Below are positions 9,624 to 18,475 of a stretch of DNA of 64,000 bases, piece by piece (within the stretch, counting starts at the first letter, position 1; each line of letters starts with the position of its first letter). The stretch is from Ohessyouella blattaphilus (GTDB taxonomy: Bacteria; Bacillota; Clostridia; Lachnospirales; Lachnospiraceae), in assembly GCF_024721265.1 (NCBI RefSeq), contig NZ_JAMXOC010000004.1, forward strand, positions 62,001 to 126,000. Direction: 5' to 3'. The translations under genes and the position numbers were made by a program. The notes beneath the pieces were generated by a model. That model saw only the letters and a list, made by a program, of their open reading frames with translations. It was not told the origin of the DNA and ran no database searches.

Positions 9624-12509
9624 ATGGATGAGAGAGTTATAAAAGTTGAGGGATTTAAAATCGTAGAAGATCAGTATACACAGGATAGAACGAAGTTTTA
9701 TGAGGGGATTTTGGCACAGGGAAATGGATATTTTCATGTGAGAGGTAATTTTGAAGAAGGGCTTGTGGATGCACCTCAGGACGAAATATATACACGGACA
9801 ATGAAAAGTGTGACGACAGAGGTTCAGAGACACCCGCTTTCTAAGGCGGGGACTTTTCTTCCGCTAGTTATGGGAGAACACCCGTTTCTAGGCGAAGTAA
9901 TTGTGAACCTTCCGTTTTTCATGAGTATAAAAATCACAGCAGACAATGAAAAGCTGGATATGTCTCATTGTGAGATTCGGAATTACAGGCGAGTTCTAGA
10001 TATGAAAACGGGAGAAATGTCGAGGTCATTTTCTTGGGTTACGGCAAAGGGTAGCGTGTTAAAAGTAATGTTTTCGCGTTTTGCAAGTCTTAAAGATAAG
10101 CATGTGTTTGCACAGAAGGTTATTCTAGAGCCTGAGAAAGGGAACCCATGCATTCGAATAGAAAGCAGTATAGATGGTGCAGTGACCACAAATGGATACT
10201 ATCATTTTACAGAGATAGAATCTGCGATTACTGATGGTGTTATGGAGATGAACCTGAAAACAGACATGAGTGAACACGTATCCATCATGAGCAAGCATAG
10301 TATACAGGCCAAGGAAGCAGTTTGCTTGGAAACGTCATCAAACAAGGTGATATCTACAGTTTACGATATGATTTTACAGGAACGAACGGAATTGGTAAAA
10401 TACACGTCTTTAGGATGCTCAAGAGATAAATGTGAGGATTATGTAAAGGATGTAAAAACAAGTCTTGTTGAAGCAACACAATATACGTATGAGGAGCTAC
10501 TGGCAGCAAGTAGTAATATATGGAAGGAAAGATGGACGGATGCAGATATAAGAATCCGCGGATGTCGCAAGCTTCAGGAAGGGATTCGCTTTTCGATTTA
10601 CCATTTGTTAAGGTGCTCTGCAAAGGTGGAAGATAGAATTCAGATATGTGCAAAAGGGTTTGCTGGCGAGGCGTATTATGGCAGATATTTCTGGGATACA
10701 GAGATGTATATGCTTCCATTTTATCTACATACAGATCCATTATCGGCAAGGAGTCTAGTTGGGTATCGCTATAATACACTGGCCGGTGCGAAAGAAAATG
10801 CGATGAGATATAACAGCAGGGGGGCGCGTTATCCGTGGCATTCAGGAGTGACTGGAACAGAGCAGTGCTCATTGTGGGAATACGCTGATAATGAGGTGCA
10901 TATTAATGCGGATGTTCCCTTTGGTATATTGCACTATTATCATGCTACAGGGGATGAAAAATTTCTCTTTGATAAGGGGATTGATGTCCTACTTGAAACT
11001 GCAAAATTTTGGATTGACCGTGTAGATATGGATGAAAAAGGAATCTATCACTTACTCAATGTTATGGGACCTGATGAATATTCGCCGATGACGAAAGACA
11101 ACGGATACACAAACTATATGGTGAAATACAATTTAAAGGCATTGTTTGAAGTGTTAGAAATAATGAAGAAAAAGTGCACTGAACGGTACGATGAGCTTAT
11201 GGAACAGACGAAAACCAGTGCAAGTGAGCTAAAGGTGCTTAAAGAGATTGCAGAATCACTTCCGGTTCCCTATGATAAAGCGCGCGATTTATATTTACAG
11301 AGTGCAGATTTCGAGGAATATTCAATAATTGATATAGAAGGAATATGGAAAAATAAAGATAGAGCCTTCGGTCATTATGTAACGCAAGAAAAACTTTATC
11401 GTAGCAGATGCATTAAACAAGCAGATACGATTGCACTTATGAGCATTTTTCCAGAAGAGTTTACTAATTACCAAGTGTTGACGGCTTATGAGTATTACAA
11501 GCCATTTACCACCCATGATTCGTCACTGTCCCCGGCAATATATGCACTTGCAGCTCACAGATTAAGATTAGAAAAGGATACTGAGGAACTTCTAAACCGA
11601 GCGTTAGGTGTAGATATGGAATTCGCGCGAAAAGGAGCAGAAGATGGTATTCATATTGCGAACTGTGGTGCAATATGGCAAATTGTAGTTCAAGGTTTTA
11701 TGGGAATGATGCCCATGAATCGAAGTGGAAAACCTATTTTCCGACCACAGTTACCATCTTTCATAGAAGCAATTGAAGCGACAGTAATTTGGCGAGGTAA
11801 GAAGTATCACGTATGCGTCGAAGGAGAACAGTATAAAGCACAGGTGATTCCTTCGACTATGAAAGGGTTTCTCTTTGATCTAGATGGGGTATTAACCGAT
11901 ACAGCGGAATATCATTATCTCGCCTGGAAGCAATTGGCTGATAATCTAGGACTTTCTTTTGATAGAACGATAAATGAGCGATTAAAAGGAGTTAGTAGAA
12001 GACAGTCATTTGAAATTATTCTTGCAGAGAATCAAGCAGAAAATCACTTTTCTGACAAAGAAATTAATGAGCAAATGGAGTTGAAGAATGATTATTATAA
12101 GAACCTTATTAACCAAATTACACCGCAAGATATTTTGCCAGGAATTCTTGATTTTCTAAAGGAAGCAAAAGCACAGAATATATTACTTGCGGTAGCATCT
12201 GCTAGTGCGAATGCAAAAACAGTACTTGATGGTTTGGGAATAAGTTCTATGTTCGATTATATTGCGGATGCAAGAAAGATTAAATATACGAAGCCTAACC
12301 CAGAGGTGTTTACAAACTGTATGGAGTTTTTAGAGCTTGAGCCGTGGGAGTGCGTTGCTTTTGAAGACGCCGCGGCAGGAATTCAGGCAATTAGATCGGC
12401 AGGAGTTACTTCAGTAGGGATCGGAGAAAGTGCTAAATTAGAGGACCCGGATATCTACTTAGAGAGTACAGAAATGCTGACGGTTGCAATAATAAAGGAA
12501 CTTATGTAG
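9624..12509 (+). CDS. GH65 disaccharide phosphorylase fused to beta-phosphoglucomutase
   Basis: A two-enzyme fusion of 961 residues. Residues 1 to about 740 form a glycoside hydrolase family 65 phosphorylase (kojibiose/maltose/trehalose/nigerose type). The WDTEMYMLPF motif lines the active site, and GPDEYSP holds the general-acid Glu485. Residues 746-961 form a HAD-family beta-phosphoglucomutase: FDLDGVLTDT holds nucleophile Asp752 and acid/base Asp754, with SASANAK and a late AFEDAAAGIQAI motif. GH65 releases beta-glucose 1-phosphate and the mutase converts it to glucose 6-phosphate, so the fusion joins consecutive steps in the cytoplasm. Substrate specificity within GH65 cannot be fixed by eye. 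It sits directly after the importer genes. Confidence 0.9.
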   Translation: MDERVIKVEGFKIVEDQYTQDRTKFYEGILAQGNGYFHVRGNFEEGLVDAPQDEIYTRTMKSVTTEVQRHPLSKAGTFLPLVMGEHPFLGEVIVNLPFFMSIKITADNEKLDMSHCEIRNYRRVLDMKTGEMSRSFSWVTAKGSVLKVMFSRFASLKDKHVFAQKVILEPEKGNPCIRIESSIDGAVTTNGYYHFTEIESAITDGVMEMNLKTDMSEHVSIMSKHSIQAKEAVCLETSSNKVISTVYDMILQERTELVKYTSLGCSRDKCEDYVKDVKTSLVEATQYTYEELLAASSNIWKERWTDADIRIRGCRKLQEGIRFSIYHLLRCSAKVEDRIQICAKGFAGEAYYGRYFWDTEMYMLPFYLHTDPLSARSLVGYRYNTLAGAKENAMRYNSRGARYPWHSGVTGTEQCSLWEYADNEVHINADVPFGILHYYHATGDEKFLFDKGIDVLLETAKFWIDRVDMDEKGIYHLLNVMGPDEYSPMTKDNGYTNYMVKYNLKALFEVLEIMKKKCTERYDELMEQTKTSASELKVLKEIAESLPVPYDKARDLYLQSADFEEYSIIDIEGIWKNKDRAFGHYVTQEKLYRSRCIKQADTIALMSIFPEEFTNYQVLTAYEYYKPFTTHDSSLSPAIYALAAHRLRLEKDTEELLNRALGVDMEFARKGAEDGIHIANCGAIWQIVVQGFMGMMPMNRSGKPIFRPQLPSFIEAIEATVIWRGKKYHVCVEGEQYKAQVIPSTMKGFLFDLDGVLTDTAEYHYLAWKQLADNLGLSFDRTINERLKGVSRRQSFEIILAENQAENHFSDKEINEQMELKNDYYKNLINQITPQDILPGILDFLKEAKAQNILLAVASASANAKTVLDGLGISSMFDYIADARKIKYTKPNPEVFTNCMEFLELEPWECVAFEDAAAGIQAIRSAGVTSVGIGESAKLEDPDIYLESTEMLTVAIIKELM

Positions 12510-12527
12510 AAAAAGAAGGGAGGAAAC

Positions 12528-15500
12528 ATGTTTAAAAAGAGAGGAAAAAGATGGCTTTCGTTAGCAATGAGTTTAATAATGTGTTGCGCGGTATTACCGG
12601 CAGTTGCACGTGCAGAAGGCGAGAGCGATGAATCAAAGGAACCAGCGAAATTGGTGTATGACATCACTTTTGAAGAGACCGAGCAAACAGGAAATATGAA
12701 TTTTGGAGACAACGGCAATGAGAAAAAACGAGGACAGACATTTGTAGCAGTAAAGGGAGGGAAGGTAAAGTCAATTGAGGTTAGTATCGGTCGTCTTGCG
12801 GAGACAGATGGAGATGTGAAGGCATCGATATATTCATGTGATGAGACGGGAAAAGGGCCGACAGGAGATGCACTTGGTGAAGTGACGCTTACAAAAGAAG
12901 AAGTGGTAGAGTTTGATTTTAATTCTGGAAAGGGACTTGGGCATGTGACAATTCCACTGACTACCGATAATCTTGAAGCGGGAAAAATGTACATGGTCGT
13001 ATTGGAGCAAAACGGAACACAGGGTGGATATCGTTGGAGTGCATCTTGTGATATTAGCAACTCTAATTGGTGGCATGATGACGTGTGGAACCCACAAGTT
13101 AATCAGACAGGATATGAAGGCGAGTTACCAAGTTTTAAGTGTACACCGAATGATGAGTGGGTGGATGAATCCCGCTGCGGTGATTATTGGTTGAAGGTAA
13201 ATTATAGTCAGTTATATTCGTATGATATTACGTTTGATGAGGTGGAGAAGCAAACTGGTAGTATGAACTTTGGGGAGAGCGGAGACCAGTACATGAGAGG
13301 ACAAACCTTTGAAGCCGTCCATGGGGGTGGGGTAAAGGAGATAGAGGTTAGTATTGGACGTACTACTGGGGCTAAAGGTTCAGTTTTAGCCGAATTGTAC
13401 AAATTCGATTCAGATAAGAATGAACCAGTTGGTGAACGCCTTGCTATAGGTACATGTGAGATGGATAAAATTGAAGAATTCAGTAAAGAAACAGAAACTG
13501 GTCTTGGACATGTGACTATCCCCTTATCATATGAAGGGTTGGAAAAGGGACAGATGTATATTGTGAAGCTTGGCCAGGAGGGAGAGGCGACTAGCGATGG
13601 TTTTCGCTGGAGCACGTCTAATGAAGCTAGCAATCCTAATTGGTGGCATGATGATGTGTGGAATCCTCAGGTAACTCAGGCAGGGCATGGTGATAACTTA
13701 CCTAGTCTAAAATTTGGAGGCGATGGGCAGATTACAGATGAATCACGTTGTGGTGATTACTGGTTGAAAGTTTTTTACGAATCGGAATATGATTTAAGTG
13801 AAAATACACAGGAGCCAGATCCAGATCCGTCAGTTATATGGGATGATGGTCCAGGAAGGAACTTGAAAGAACGTTATGAGGAAGATATGGAAAAGGGCGG
13901 AGAGTCTTTCTATATAGACCGCGTTCTGAGTCGTCCAAACGTCGATCCTACTTTAATTGAGGACTCCGGGATTATGACTAGAGGCAATGCACTCTATACA
14001 AAAGGAACTAATAGCAGTGGCCTAATCAAGGAGTTTGGTTTTGGTGGAGTGATGCGTTATGTGAAAGGAGATGAGCCAGGATACGCAATTCGCGTTAACG
14101 GACAAAGAGCAGAGGAGTTTATTGAGGAAACCTCTAAACGGGCAGATCATCCAAGTTATTGGTGTTCGACTTATCGCGGCAAGCCAGGGAGCGTAAGTGA
14201 AGGACTTATTATTGAGTTGAGGCGATTTATCACAGAGAATAACGTAGCTGTTACCACGATGGATATTATGAACGGGAATAACCAAGATAAAGAAGTGGAT
14301 TTGACGGTTCTTACAGATAACAAATTTGTTGCGCTTGATGAGCAGACACTGGGTGGAGAAATATACGCGGATGGACAGTCTATTCAAGTAAAATTAACTG
14401 CAGATGGCGGGGTTGTTCAAGAGGGAAGTGTAAAGACGATTTTGACCGTGCCTGCTAAAGGAAGTTCGTCCTATAAAGTGCAGATGAGCTTTGCCAATCC
14501 AGAATTAGTAGCATCAGGACAGGAATACGAAACTTACAAGAATCTTTCACCAACAGAAGCGTTTACAACACATGTTCAGGCATACAATTGGTGGTGGGTG
14601 GAAAATATTCCATATGTAGAGGTCCCGGATCAGAGCATTCAGAAAACAATTATTTATCGCTGGTGGATTGCGCGATTTAATATGGCGGACATGAACAGCC
14701 GAAATTATCCGTTCCCTACAGCTATGGAAGGGGTATTTGGTTATAATAATGCTATAATAAATGCACTTCCGTGGCAGTTAGACGAGATGCGTTATCTCCG
14801 TTCACCTCTAGCGTCTTACGGAACATGGATGACAGCAGCACTTCAAGCTAATGGTGGTATTTATGTAGATAATCGTGCAGGTTTATGGAGTGAGACACCA
14901 CAGCATTATATTTCTCAAGCGGGTTGGGAAACTTATAAGGTACATGGTGGTCAGACAGAGTTTCTGAAGGCAATGGCAGATGCAGGAGCTGGCGATGTAG
15001 TAGGGACACAGAATAAATATGATTCAGATAAAAACTATTTGTTTGATATTCAATACGATGCCTGGGATGCTGATACTGTGTCATTGGCATATCCTGATGA
15101 GGAACATCCTGGAAATCGTCATTATAGTGCAGCCCAAGAGCGTATTGATACAGCGGCATTTGCTTGGATGAATGCGCAAGCGGTCAGTGAAATGTATCGC
15201 CAGGCAGGTGACAATGAACAAGCGGATAGTTATGAAATGTATGCAAAACAAGTCCAAGAGGCATTGCTAGCGAACAACTGGGATGAGGGTTCGAAGCAAT
15301 TTTTGATGAAATTTAAGGGTGAGGAAACATTTAACCCACTCAGAGATATCAATAATTATTATGTATTCATGTCAGGTATGGTTCCACAGGGTCAAGAATA
15401 TGATACTGCACTTCGTGTATGGGGGGATGAAACGGAATTTCCATTATGGCCGATGTACATTAGCAACAGTAAGGATTTTGAAATTGCCAAAGATCTAAAT

Positions 15501-17138
15501 TTGAATGAACGAAGTCGCAATTATTCACCGGGGTCTATGGCAATTACATTAAAGATGTTTGGTTCAGCTATCAAAAACTACGATGCAGATAATATTACTG
15601 GAGCGGAGTATTTAAATCTTCTTCAGAACTACACAAAAATGAGCTATGCAGGTGGTAATAGTAATTATCCAGATGCGAATGAATTTTTCAGTGGCAATGG
15701 TTCAGACGGTGATTATCGTTCGTGGATTCATCACAACTGGCATTCTCAGTACAATGCCTTAGTTCTTGAAGACGTCATTGGACTTACTCCAAGAGAAGAT
15801 TCGGTGATAGAGCTAAATCCAATAGATGTTGGTTGGGATACTTTTAAAGCGGAGAACATTCGTTACCATGAGCAGGATATGACAGTGGAATGGAAAGAAG
15901 GTGCGGGCTACTCCCTAAGTGTTGATGGTACAGTAGTTGCGATAATTGATAAACTTGCACATTTTACATGGGATGCGGAGACTGGAGAAGTGGCTATTTT
16001 AGATGAAAGTGGTGCGATGGTAATCTCTAATACCTCAGCGAGTCTTAAAAGAGCATCGGATATTTCTTATACAGAGGGACGCGTTGCAGAAATTATCAAT
16101 GCAGCAGCAACTTATAAGCCAGGCGATACTATTATTGAGGATGATGATTATCCATATCAAGCTGGAGAGATGCCAGAACATGAGGGGCAGTATGTGATAT
16201 ATGCACCTGACTGGGATGGAAATGCAGTATTAGGGTTTGGCAATTATGGCAAGCAAGGAGATGAGTTTCAAAGATCACAGGAGTTCGCAGCACTTACGAA
16301 CGGTACGCTTAATGGTGTTCAGGTAATGATTAGAAATGCTGGAGCGAGTAAGGATGTAACTGTTGAAATCTATACAGCAGGAGAAGATGGACTGCCTGGA
16401 AAAAGCATTGCCCAGACGACTATTTCAAAAGATTTGGTACGTTCCGATAAGATGACAAAAGTAAATGTACCATTGACTTGTGAATTAGAAGGCGGTAAGA
16501 CATATTATGTTGTTCTCGGTCAGCAAGAAGGTGGAAGCGGAGCATATGATTGGATAATTAGTAGCAAGCATATTGGTAATCTTCAAACAATTGTACAAGG
16601 TGTACAAGCAGGTTATGAGGGTGATTTGAAACAAGTGAAAATCATGCAGAATAGCACGCGGGTAGACGAGTCTCAGATTGGCGACCATTATCTTAAGGTA
16701 TATTATACTCCATCTGAGGTGATAGAAGTACCCGAGAAGAATGAGTTGAAAGAAGCTATTAAAGATGCTGAAGCGATTAATAGAGACGAATATACCAAGG
16801 AAAGCGTACAGGCTTTGGACGACGCATTGAAAGCAGCAGTGGTAGTCATGGAAAATGCAGAGGCGACAGAGGCTGAGATTGCGGAGGCGGTATCTAATCT
16901 GAGAGCAGCAATTGAAGGTCTAAAAAAACAATTGGGAACTGGTGAAGACGATAATAAAGAGGAGAAGCCGGGTTCGGATAGAGAGAATGGCAAAGGTGTA
17001 AGCGAAGCCAAGAAAACCTCGAGTGACGTAAAGACTGGGGATGCGAATTCAGTCAAGTATCTATTGTTGCTTATGATAGTATGTGCAGTGTCTATTGGAG
17101 GAGTTATTGTAATAAGGCGCAGGAAACGCAATCGCTAA
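12528..17138 (+). CDS. large cell-wall glycoside hydrolase with repeated beta-domains, FIVAR-like region and sorting tail
   Basis: A 1536-residue surface enzyme. The signal peptide is cleaved near AVARA (about residue 28). Two similar domains (about 44-226 and 230-415) each open with a YDITF-type strand and end with YWLKV; a third, more distant copy lies near 1223-1395. The central region (about 440-1180) resembles (alpha/alpha)6 glucosidases of the MGH1-like/GH63 type (NWWWVENIPY, GLWSETPQHY, SWIHHNWHSQYN); this is a fold-level call. A FIVAR-like helical repeat (about 1403-1470) precedes a VKTGD motif, a membrane helix and a basic RRRKRNR tail, so wall or membrane anchoring is likely although the LP of LPxTG is missing. 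It probably releases the sugar that the importer takes up. It starts 18 bp after the phosphorylase. Confidence 0.8.
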   Translation: MFKKRGKRWLSLAMSLIMCCAVLPAVARAEGESDESKEPAKLVYDITFEETEQTGNMNFGDNGNEKKRGQTFVAVKGGKVKSIEVSIGRLAETDGDVKASIYSCDETGKGPTGDALGEVTLTKEEVVEFDFNSGKGLGHVTIPLTTDNLEAGKMYMVVLEQNGTQGGYRWSASCDISNSNWWHDDVWNPQVNQTGYEGELPSFKCTPNDEWVDESRCGDYWLKVNYSQLYSYDITFDEVEKQTGSMNFGESGDQYMRGQTFEAVHGGGVKEIEVSIGRTTGAKGSVLAELYKFDSDKNEPVGERLAIGTCEMDKIEEFSKETETGLGHVTIPLSYEGLEKGQMYIVKLGQEGEATSDGFRWSTSNEASNPNWWHDDVWNPQVTQAGHGDNLPSLKFGGDGQITDESRCGDYWLKVFYESEYDLSENTQEPDPDPSVIWDDGPGRNLKERYEEDMEKGGESFYIDRVLSRPNVDPTLIEDSGIMTRGNALYTKGTNSSGLIKEFGFGGVMRYVKGDEPGYAIRVNGQRAEEFIEETSKRADHPSYWCSTYRGKPGSVSEGLIIELRRFITENNVAVTTMDIMNGNNQDKEVDLTVLTDNKFVALDEQTLGGEIYADGQSIQVKLTADGGVVQEGSVKTILTVPAKGSSSYKVQMSFANPELVASGQEYETYKNLSPTEAFTTHVQAYNWWWVENIPYVEVPDQSIQKTIIYRWWIARFNMADMNSRNYPFPTAMEGVFGYNNAIINALPWQLDEMRYLRSPLASYGTWMTAALQANGGIYVDNRAGLWSETPQHYISQAGWETYKVHGGQTEFLKAMADAGAGDVVGTQNKYDSDKNYLFDIQYDAWDADTVSLAYPDEEHPGNRHYSAAQERIDTAAFAWMNAQAVSEMYRQAGDNEQADSYEMYAKQVQEALLANNWDEGSKQFLMKFKGEETFNPLRDINNYYVFMSGMVPQGQEYDTALRVWGDETEFPLWPMYISNSKDFEIAKDLNLNERSRNYSPGSMAITLKMFGSAIKNYDADNITGAEYLNLLQNYTKMSYAGGNSNYPDANEFFSGNGSDGDYRSWIHHNWHSQYNALVLEDVIGLTPREDSVIELNPIDVGWDTFKAENIRYHEQDMTVEWKEGAGYSLSVDGTVVAIIDKLAHFTWDAETGEVAILDESGAMVISNTSASLKRASDISYTEGRVAEIINAAATYKPGDTIIEDDDYPYQAGEMPEHEGQYVIYAPDWDGNAVLGFGNYGKQGDEFQRSQEFAALTNGTLNGVQVMIRNAGASKDVTVEIYTAGEDGLPGKSIAQTTISKDLVRSDKMTKVNVPLTCELEGGKTYYVVLGQQEGGSGAYDWIISSKHIGNLQTIVQGVQAGYEGDLKQVKIMQNSTRVDESQIGDHYLKVYYTPSEVIEVPEKNELKEAIKDAEAINRDEYTKESVQALDDALKAAVVVMENAEATEAEIAEAVSNLRAAIEGLKKQLGTGEDDNKEEKPGSDRENGKGVSEAKKTSSDVKTGDANSVKYLLLLMIVCAVSIGGVIVIRRRKRNR

Positions 17139-17145
17139 GGAATAC

Positions 17146-17204
17146 AAAGATAAAAGCGGAAGGAGTCCACGGAGAGCATTTATGTTCGCCGCGGACTTCT
17201 TTTG
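17146..17204. repeat. partial, degenerate copy of the 148-bp repeat (central hairpin only)
   Basis: Eight bases after the hydrolase stop, about 59 bp match the hairpin section of the 148-bp repeat, including the unchanged loop GAGAGCATTTATGTTCG. The left arm carries substitutions (GGAGTCCACGG in place of GAAGTCCGCGG) that weaken the stem, and both outer arms are missing. It probably acts as the hydrolase terminator. Confidence 0.8.
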
Positions 17205-17527
17205 GACATATTATTTCTAGATGCATAAATAAAACCTACCGCCAAATACGATTGAATATTAGCCATAATGTAATATTCAGTTGTGAAATTGTTCAAAGTT
17301 ATTTTCATCTATTGTTTTGCCTTTACACACGAGATTAGTATTAATGAAGTTCATACTCTTCAAGAGAATATGAGGTGGAAAAATGAGAAAAAGAGTGACC
17401 TCTTTTTGACCACAGAACACTCGGTAAATCTGTATGAATGAGATAATAGGTATATATGTTGTGGCTGAAATATAAATATTACCACTACATATTACAAAAG
17501 CCACAATGAAATTATAGAATTTGAATA
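17205..17527. other. gene-free interval between two repeat copies
   Basis: AT-rich sequence with no coding region I can support on either strand; the one open frame of about 99 codons on the minus strand resembles no family and lacks a convincing start. The last codons before 17528 read IEFE-stop, matching the end of guaA with synonymous changes. Confidence 0.5.
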
Positions 17528-17675
17528 AGCTATAAGCCATGCAAAGATAAAAGCGGAAGAAGTCCGCGGAGAGCATTTATGTTCGCCGCGGACTTCTTTT
17601 GATTTTATCTTTATACGGCGCTAGCCGTCAGCGAGGATTTCCGTAGGAAATTCGAGCTGAGCATGGCTTATAGCT
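17528..17675. repeat. 148-bp structured repeat, copy 2
   Basis: All 148 bases are identical to 2581-2728, including both 15-bp terminal inverted repeats (17528-17542 and 17661-17675). The eight upstream bases also match; downstream flanks differ. Perfect identity over about 15 kb separation suggests recent duplication, gene conversion or mobility. Confidence 0.9.
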
Positions 17676-17868
17676 GTTGAGGTGGCTTTTATGAGGCTCA
17701 ATTAGCAAAAACACATGCAAAGAAGAGGGAATGTACATGTCAACAGTATTCTTGTGTTAATGTATGGATTTCGGCAAAGATTTCAATTAAGACAAGCAAT
17801 TGTAAAGTAAATGCTATACAGTTGCTTGCTTTTGTGATATCATAGATATATAGAAAGAAGGTGATTGT

Positions 17869-18120
17869 ATGGCACAGATTAGTTTGAGGATTGATGATGA
17901 GATTAAGAAGAAGGCGGAGCAAGCTTGCGAAGATATGGGCATGTCTATGTCCACAGCCATTACTATTTATCTTAAAAAGCTAGGAAGAGAAAGACGTATT
18001 CCGTTCGAAGTATCTGCGGATCCCTTTTATTCAGATGCGAATATGGCGCGTCTCAGGAAGTCTGTTGAACAGATGGAGGCGACAGGTGGGACAATACATG
18101 AGGTAGACGTGGATGATTAA
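17869..18120 (+). CDS. RelB/DinJ-family antitoxin
   Basis: An 83-residue ribbon-helix-helix antitoxin. The N-terminal strand AQISLRIDDE and helix pair KKKAEQACEDMGMSMSTAI are typical of RelB/DinJ; the acidic C-terminal part (VEQMEATGG and VDVDD) should wrap the toxin. It is made from an ATG with a GAAAGAAGG site and overlaps the toxin gene by 8 bp. Such antitoxins repress their own operon. A possible promoter (TATACA and TATCAT, 17 bp apart) lies about 30-55 bp upstream, overlapping the palindrome TGATATCA, a plausible operator. Confidence 0.93.
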   Translation: MAQISLRIDDEIKKKAEQACEDMGMSMSTAITIYLKKLGRERRIPFEVSADPFYSDANMARLRKSVEQMEATGGTIHEVDVDD

Positions 18121-18376
18121 AGCATGGACGGATGAAGCGTGGGAAGATTTTGAATATTGGCTTAAGCAAGATAAGAAAACGCTGAAACGTATTTTGCAAC
18201 TACTAAAAGACATCGAGCGCAATGGCCATGTGGGCATTGGCAAGCCAGAACGTTTGAGCGGTGATTTGGCATCTTATTGGAGTCGTCGAATAGATGATGC
18301 TAATCGTATTGTATATCGAATAGATGGTGATATACTGAAGATTGTTCAATGTGGCTCTCATTATCGTGATAAGTAA
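18113..18376 (+). CDS. yoeB: YoeB/Txe-family mRNA interferase toxin
   Basis: An 87-residue ribosome-dependent endoribonuclease that cuts mRNA at the A site when freed from its antitoxin. Features of YoeB are clear: WEDFEYWLKQDKK at the N-terminus, the IGKPERLSGDLASYWSRRI core with its conserved Glu and Arg, and the C-terminal CGSHYRDK, where the catalytic His and the aromatic residue before the end are intact. Length and all catalytic positions look functional. Translation is coupled to the antitoxin by the overlap, and a strong terminator follows. Confidence 0.95.
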   Translation: MIKAWTDEAWEDFEYWLKQDKKTLKRILQLLKDIERNGHVGIGKPERLSGDLASYWSRRIDDANRIVYRIDGDILKIVQCGSHYRDK

Positions 18377-18412
18377 TCAACTTGTATTTGGCGGATATCT
18401 AAAATGTCAATA

Positions 18413-18475
18413 AGAGAAAACCTCAAGTCTAAGAAGGAAAATTAATCTTCTCAGGCTTGAGGTTTTCTTTTTTTT
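18413..18475 (+). terminator. Rho-independent terminator of the toxin-antitoxin operon
   Basis: GAAAACCTCAAG with the following bases pairs with CTTGAGGTTTTC over a long stem (inner part CTAAGAAG/CTTCTCAG), followed by eight T residues. Near symmetry would let it also stop transcription from the minus-strand LysR remnant. Confidence 0.85.

Noticed and set aside
10354-10872. 172-codon minus-strand open frame within the GH65 gene
   Set aside because: A shadow of the phosphorylase coding strand; composition is His/Ser/Pro-rich nonsense with no recognisable domain.
12455-13060. 201-codon minus-strand open frame over the start of the surface hydrolase
   Set aside because: Antisense to a signal peptide and repeated domain that clearly encode protein on the plus strand; Ser/Pro/Phe-rich shadow.
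17277-17576. 99-codon minus-strand open frame between repeats
   Set aside because: Hydrophobic and AT-driven, no ribosome binding site, runs into repeat copy 2; no evidence that it is a gene.
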